Source: Toxorhynchites rutilus septentrionalis (taxonomy: Eukaryota; Arthropoda; Insecta; Diptera; Culicidae). From it: DNA of 64,000 nt. Numbering within the stretch: position 1 is the first letter of the stretch; the number at the start of each line of letters is the position of its first letter. The stretch lies in NCBI RefSeq assembly GCF_029784135.1, contig NC_073744.1, positions 14,984,929 through 15,048,928 of the forward strand, written 5' to 3'. This document shows, one piece after another, positions 60,601 to 64,000 of the stretch. Made by a program: the position numbers and the translations under genes. The notes under the pieces are model-generated. The model was not told the origin of the DNA and ran no database searches. It was given only the letters and a program-made list of their open reading frames with translations.

Positions 60601-60892
60601 TGGGCAGCGTTGTTTCGTTCATCAGCTCTTTAATCTGTTCGGTTTGCCAAGTAAAGAACGAAATTATACACTCAACTCAAGATTACGAAACGAAACGATT
60701 TTACTACCGGATACTCTCCTCGACTCCGACCGGTGTTCAATGAGTACAGCTTCTGGAACACTGCCATCGCCTGCTCGTTGCGTCCCTTAGACATCAGAAA
60801 CTTGGGACTCTCGGGCATAAACAGCACACAGGCGCCAGAGAGCAGACTCGGGAAGCAGCAGACGGCGAGGAATATCTGCCAGGAGTGAATCG
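51566..60892 (-). CDS. SV2-like major facilitator transporter (5' part beyond window)
   Basis: Seven exons on the minus strand: 60708-60892, 60417-60634, 52588-52828, 52400-52511, 51919-52078, 51727-51854, 51566-51621. All have AG/GT borders and consistent phases; about 365 residues to a TGA. The product resembles insect synaptic-vesicle-glycoprotein-2-like transporters. It shows SWQIFLAVCCFPSLLSG then MPESPKFLMSKGR (the PESP-FL signature after TM6), a long hydrophilic loop, AYSIQFGILFGLNTFRLW (TM7), a second loop with two Cys (ATLCDML, IILCEA), and TM8-12 rich in small residues. It probably moves small solutes across a membrane; the substrate is unknown. TM1-5 must be encoded right of 60900, past the window or unrecognised. 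An intron of 7.6 kb is filled with repeats. Confidence 0.88.
51727..51854 (-). CDS. Transporter exon F (TM11-12)
   Basis: TMVVSLTMMFGRTGSIIGN, LLFPYLMSLGCWPPFVM, IGAIQI. The R-T-x-x-x-x-x-x-x-x-G-R-x-G pattern after the P-T loop is typical of MFS TM10-11. Acceptor TCGCAG, donor GTGAGT. Confidence 0.88.
51919..52078 (-). CDS. Transporter exon E (TM9-10)
   Basis: YGLLTSGVCGVSLYWAKS and STTYITITSISSTALVG-type helices (read SSTYITITSISSTALVG) to MFPTSMR. Acceptor ACACAG, donor GTAAAT, phase 2 out. Confidence 0.88.
52400..52511 (-). CDS. Transporter exon D (TM8)
   Basis: TTEGSMYLKSLIIGFVGVFA then YVITTMLINAIGNRNIL. Acceptor TTGCAG, donor GTGAGT, phase 1 out. Confidence 0.88.
52588..52828 (-). 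CDS. Transporter exon C (TM7 end, luminal/extracellular loop)
   Basis: LNTFRLWVPQLFNIIDEYE followed by a hydrophilic loop with DATLCDMLAY and MNNIILCEA. In SV2 proteins this loop between TM7 and TM8 is large (known); here it is about 70 residues. Acceptor GCTAG, donor GTAGGA. Confidence 0.88.
52829..54601. other. Transporter intron B-C, left part
   Basis: No gene. The segment 53195-53270 (AACGTAGGACTACATTTTTC, TTCAGAAAACAG, TTTTTATGAAATAG) matches the left end of the hairpin-ended family in decayed form; the rest is unremarkable AT-rich sequence. Confidence 0.5.
54602..55102. repeat. MITE-like element with long imperfect TIRs
   Basis: The left end GGGTCTTATTCCCGTATACA with CTTCACGATGAAAACGAAAT is mirrored by TTCGTTTTCGACGTGAAATG and TATACGGGAATGAGGCCC. 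About 500 bp, non-coding. It contains a foldback module like that at 10575-10705. Confidence 0.75.
55305..56570. repeat. TIR element with nested 142-bp-type array
   Basis: Ends TAGGGGAAGACGGGGTAAG ACCGTCC and its inverse GGACGGTCTTACCCCCGTCT TCCCCTA. The inside repeats parts of the end (GGGGTAAGA near 55510, CCATCTTACCCCG near 56530) and is split by an RTE-like tandem array at about 55760-56410. Non-coding. Confidence 0.82.
55760..56410 (+). repeat. Second array of the 142-bp family with RTE-like tail
   Basis: About 3.5 units with TGGCAGNCCCCC and CTTGATTAATTCTCGAGTAA as in 23579-24890, ending ATCGGTTCAGTAGTTTCCGA. A short triplicate of about 31 bp (AAGAATCAGACAGACAGAAAG) follows at 56325-56405. 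Confidence 0.82.
57230..57461. repeat. Diverged dispersed repeat
   Basis: CATTATAATATAAAATCATC ATCAGA with the preceding ACTTGAAACACGACG segment resembles 54800-54880 and, inverted, 58690-58760. Family unknown. Confidence 0.45.
57462..57704 (-). CDS. Unrecognised 80-residue open frame
   Basis: From ATG 57704 to TAA 57462, in the transporter intron on the same strand. The sequence has mixed protein-like composition (for example SQMQFAITVTRKNCQTLKLV and ILPGGSKCEIHS) and no low complexity, and looks more like protein than the neighbouring shadow frames. No domain recognised. It could be a fragment of a retroposed gene or of a mobile element. There is no splice or promoter evidence, and the frame is open upstream only for a short way. 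It is not close to any transporter exon, so a role in that gene is unlikely. Reality as a gene is doubtful. Confidence 0.25.
   Translation of the reverse strand: MMLEKQKIPALGHPYTNTLHFTASNMSGSQMQFAITVTRKNCQTLKLVLIKALNILPGGSKCEIHSTANNLQDDINTLLK
58779..59050 (+). mobile_element. Feilai-like tRNA-derived SINE
   Basis: 272 bp between 8-bp direct repeats GGTTAAGT (58771-58778 and 59051-59058). The A box (TGGTCGAGTTGTTAGC, 58786-58801) and B box (GGTTCGATTCC, 58829-58839) of a pol III promoter are clear. It has a non-tRNA body and an AAGAAGAAGAAG tail. This matches the Feilai type known from Aedes. Inserted into an older dispersed repeat. Confidence 0.88.
59060..59443. repeat. Dispersed direct repeat, unclassified
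   Basis: TTCCNNATCAAATTAGTATTCTAT and GCANGTGGTGANAAA occur at both 58630-58690 and 59345-59410, about 720 bp apart. The short foldback module seen at 10575-10705 recurs near 59250-59310. Confidence 0.5.
59444..59661. repeat. Short MITE (about 218 bp)
   Basis: The left end CCCCTTTATTCCGCGCGGCG AATGAGGTGAGAT is mirrored by ATCTCACGTCACTCGCCGCG TGGAATAAGGGGG. Non-coding. Confidence 0.82.
59662..60416. other. Transporter intron, right part
   Basis: No gene recognised. The sequence leads to the donor of exon B at 60416/60415. Confidence 0.5.
60417..60634 (-). CDS. Transporter exon B (cytoplasmic loop, TM7 start)
   Basis: IKELMNETTLPSEADVGG, a charged Ser/Thr-rich loop, LKGLRDGLQQILGMF and then LLAYSIQFGILF. 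Acceptor GAACAG, donor GTGAGT, phase 2 out. Confidence 0.88.
60708..60892 (-). CDS. Transporter exon A (TM6, PESP motif)
   Basis: IHSWQIFLAVCCFPSLL and CVLFMPESPKFLMSKGRNEQ through YSLNTGRSRGEYP. Acceptor CCCACAG, donor GTAGTA; needs one base from the preceding exon, which was not found. Confidence 0.88.
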
Positions 60893-61636
60893 CTGTGGGA
60901 GGGGAGAAATTTGAGATCAATAGCATAGAGCATAGATTTGGTTCGTTCGCACACAATGGAAGCATTCATCAATGTTGAAGCCAATTCTGCCTGCTGTCTG
61001 TTGTTTTTCCCGGGAATGGGAAATGCCATGTAGCATCAAATATTGGCGGAAACAATGGGATTTTCTTCCTCGAATCAACCACTTACAAACTCGTTAATTA
61101 AATCGAATTACGGAAACGTTTCCACCGTTTTGACTCCACAACTGCACACTTCAACTCTGGTGTGCAATCGTCGATGGGTGAGACGGATCCAAGGTAGCAG
61201 GAATGTAATTACCTTTTAATTTAATTTTCCTTTTTCCGTGTTAATATGTTGCACTGCACCAGTAGGGATGAAAAGTAGTTTTCCACGGTAAAGGAAATGA
61301 AAGTAGAGAGAACCTATGCAGATCGACTCATGGTTCCGGGGTTCGAAGAATAGTGAGCTGTTGATGGAGGGTATTTGAATCGAGTCGTGTATTGCATATC
61401 CTCTGGGAGCATGTCATTTTGCTCGGTTATTATGATTTTTGCAATGTAAACCTATCGCTTCCTAATAAGGAGTATATCGAAAAGTAAACTTGAGCTTTCA
61501 AACATCGAAATAAAACTGAAAACGTTCAGAAAGTGTTTACAGAAGTGAATTTAATTGAAGAATATTAAGTTTATATAGCAATTAAATGAAAAAATCCAGC
61601 TCATTGTTGATTTGTAAAAAATTATCGAACTTTAGA
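60893..61636. other. Upstream intron of transporter, no exon found
   Basis: Polypyrimidine stretch and acceptor of exon A, then AT-rich sequence. No exon ending in phase 1 with transmembrane content was recognised. Confidence 0.5.
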
Positions 61637-62484
61637 TTAAACTCCACTCATTAAATTCTGCACAATAGTCTTTGTGCACTTTTTGGACGCTACAGACCAA
61701 TTCATCTTGAACACTTTTTCAACGAACATGATGTTGTTCTCCGAAAACCATTGTAGAGTTGATTTGGCATAATGTGCTGATGCCAAATCCGGCCAGAGTA
61801 GAGGAAGAACCTCGTGCTTTCTATAAAGTGGGATCAATATCTTCTTCAAGCATTCTGCCACATCAATTTGAGCATTTATAGTCTCTTTTGTCAAAAAAGT
61901 TGACGATCCCATGCCACACGTGCAAATGGCTTGCCAAACGAGCACTTTTTGGTCGCAACAGTCGTACCCGCTGATGGTACACTCTCTCCAATCGATTTGG
62001 TATAAAACTGAGGTCCCGGCAGCGTTGTGGAATCTTCTTTGACGTATGTTTCGACATGGTTGGGATTGTTCAAAATACGCTCATATAGCTTAAGAGCTCG
62101 TATTTTAGCGCGATCTTGCTGCTCCGGTGTTTGTTTGGTCACTTTTTACTTATTTAAGGTCTTTAGACCATGTCTCTGTGTAATCCGCTGAATCATCCCA
62201 ACGCTGGTTTTGAACTTCTGGCCACATCACGAATAGGTGCACCCCTGTTCTTCTGAATATAACTTACAACTTTTTGGTCCAATTCGGAAATGATTCGGTT
62301 CGAGTTTTCATTCACTTCTGGTGAGATCCTCGAAGGAACACTCATTACCGAACTTTGCGACGATTCGTATAACACTTTCTGGACAAACTTTGATTGTTTT
62401 TGCTATTTTATGGTGTGTAACACCTTTTTCGGTGCACCAATTGTGCAGAATTTTCTTTTCAGTTTCTATATCATTCCGCGACAT
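61637..62484 (-). pseudogene. Mariner (DD37E-like) transposase relic, Glu segment missing
   Basis: From MSRNDIETEKK (ATG 62484) the minus strand shows a helix-turn-helix region (HHKIAKTIKVCPESVIRIV; GAPIRDVARSS), then in other frames RAKIRALKLYERILNN and ETYVKEDSTTLPGPQFY. Next come VWQAICTCGMGSSTFLT and LWPDLASAHYAKSTLQWF with the second Asp. After NNIMFVEK the sequence jumps to VFKMNW near the C-terminus, so the segment that should carry NPPN-P---PIE and the catalytic Glu is deleted. Frameshifts and stops add to this. It is related to but clearly different from the two D37E copies in this window. Confidence 0.8.
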
Positions 62485-62613
62485 TTCGAAAACAACTTTA
62501 TGAACGCGACTAAATAACTTGTATTTCGATTTTTGACTTGTAAACAAAGCGTGCTCTGATTACACGACAAAAAACAGGAAGTGGGTTATATCTATGGTAT
62601 AACCGCAATGGTG

Positions 62614-64000
62614 ACGTAGGACTATCGTTGATTCAGTGATCATTTGTTTGAAGTTGAATCTGAATCCATTCTGAATGAATTACTAAATGAATATTTGAGG
62701 CACTTCGAAAACGAGAGCTCTTTCGCTTGCATGTTATTTTCAATGCCAAGAGGAACTGGCAGATTATTTTGCAGCAGCGATATCTTTCCGGATTCTTCTC
62801 GAAGTCCACCACCAGTGGTTAATGCTAACTCGATGACCACCTCTTAATTGCACTTGATTGAAAAACCACAAAATCAATTGTATTTGGTCGCAGTATTATA
62901 TGGATAGAAAACGTTAAAATAAACTCTTTCGAATCTAATTTGCAATTCCAAGGGGAACTGACAGATTATTTTTCAGCAACGGTCACTTCTTTCCGGATTC
63001 TTCTCGATAATCAGCAAACGTAAAGAGTTGCGCGCGTGTATGTGTGTGTGTGTGACGGTTGCTCCGATGTCTCAAGCGGAACCAATTTTCGATGCTGGTA
63101 TTCTCTCGGTCGTTTTCTCTTCTCTTAATGATAATGAATCCCTTGATCCCTCGCCGTCCAGCTCGTCCAGCTCGTTCAACTCGTTCAGTAACGATGTTGT
63201 CTTGTCGACGTCCTCACGAAAAATGAATTCGTTTCACCACCACAATATCGCTTAAGTATGCTTTTTGTCCGTGACTGAATCGGTGAAGGTGTGGTTTACG
63301 ATGGAAATTTGGAAGGCAAACTAGAGGCGAATGAACTCTTTTAGTTTGAAACTTTCGGCGACTGAGCAATAATTGAAAATTATATGATTTTCGCGATGCG
63401 AAACATTTTCCATTGCGCGCGCGAACTGTATTCGATACGAAAATATTCTACTGATGGGGGAGAATAATCTACAAAAGCTTTCCTGCTAATTAGTTGCACT
63501 TGATTGAAAAATCACAAAACCAAATGTATTCGATCGCAGCAGCACTATTTGGATCGGAAACATTAAAATAAACTCTTCCGCTTGAACATAATTTTCAATT
63601 CCAAGGGAACTGGCAGATTATTTAGCAGTAACGATGACATCATTCCGGATTTTTCTCGAAGTCCATCACCAGTGGTTAATGCTAACTTGATAATCACCTG
63701 TTAATTGCACTTGATTGAAAAATCACAAAACCAACTGTATTCGATCGCAGTTTTACATGGAGAGGAAACATTAAAATAAACTTTTTCACGTGAATGTATT
63801 TTTCAATTCCCAGGGAAACTGGCAGATTATTTTTCAGCAACGATTGAATCTTTCCGGAATTTTATCGATGCTGAATGGCATCCAAACGAAAAAAAAATCT
63901 ATGCGTGTATGTGTGTGTGTGGCGGCTGCTTCGATGTCTTCCCGGGGAACCGTTTTTCGATGCTGATACTCTCTTGGTCACCTTCTCTTCTCCTCCTGCC
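62614..64000. repeat. Complex repeat array running off the right edge
   Basis: Several modules recur: GCACTTGATTGAAAAA-CACAAAA at about 62850, 63498 and 63709; GAACTGGCAGATTATTT at about 62752, 62954, 63608 and 63820; and GCGTGTATGTGTGTGTG with TTTTCGATGCTG at about 63034 and 63902. Spacing is irregular (about 110 to 870 bp), suggesting nested duplication. TGACGTAGGACTA at 62612 is similar to the tip of the hairpin-ended family. No convincing gene. Confidence 0.7.

Noticed and set aside
63028..63255. Ser-rich 75-residue frame
   Set aside because: It lies in the modular repeat array and is formed by TCGTCCAGC-type simple repeats.

Overview
The window looks like nuclear DNA of a culicine mosquito, most likely Aedes. 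It is AT-rich, with spliced genes, long introns and dense layers of transposable elements. The elements include ITmD37E mariners, Tc1-like elements, an I-clade-like LINE, a Feilai-like tRNA SINE and RTE-like tails. The species call is inference from repeat families and gene style; no search was run.

Two host genes can be read, both on the minus strand and both incomplete. (1) A cadherin-superfamily gene (33873 down to 6068) has 14 exons whose splice sites and phases all agree. They give about 1301 residues: a signal peptide and roughly ten cadherin repeats. The membrane and cytoplasmic parts lie beyond the left edge, and one intron is 18 kb long. (2) An SV2-like major-facilitator transporter (60892 down to 51566) has its last seven exons here, about 365 residues including the stop. 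Its N-terminal exons are off the right edge.

Everything else is mainly mobile DNA. 1-6 kb: a decayed Ty3/gypsy LTR element inserted in a dead Tc1 transposase gene, with the TTAC target duplication still visible. 8-9.2 kb and 36.9-38.2 kb: two near-identical ITmD37E mariners in opposite orientation, each broken at a different place. 9.4-11.4, 14.6-15.5 and 20.5-21.5 kb: three members of a family with hairpin ends; one sits inside a Tc1 terminal repeat. 15.9-19.4 kb: a large foldback structure containing a LINE tail fragment and a SINE. 23.6-24.9 kb: an array of about 142-bp repeats. 25.8-32.0 kb: a full-length LINE with both ORFs open and an 11-bp target duplication. 33.9-51.5 kb: an intergenic desert with SINE, tandem duplication, mariner, MITEs and two palindromic Tc1 elements (42.7-44.4 and 46.0-47.8 kb). 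52.8-60.4 kb: the large transporter intron, with MITEs, a Feilai-like SINE and a TIR element that holds a second 142-bp-type array. 61.6-64 kb: a mariner relic and a complex repeat.

The host genes encode a surface adhesion/receptor protein and a membrane transporter; nothing in the sequence links them functionally. No CRISPR, operon, rRNA or free-standing tRNA gene was seen. The strongest unexplained structures are the two independent palindromic Tc1 elements and the hairpin-ended repeat family.
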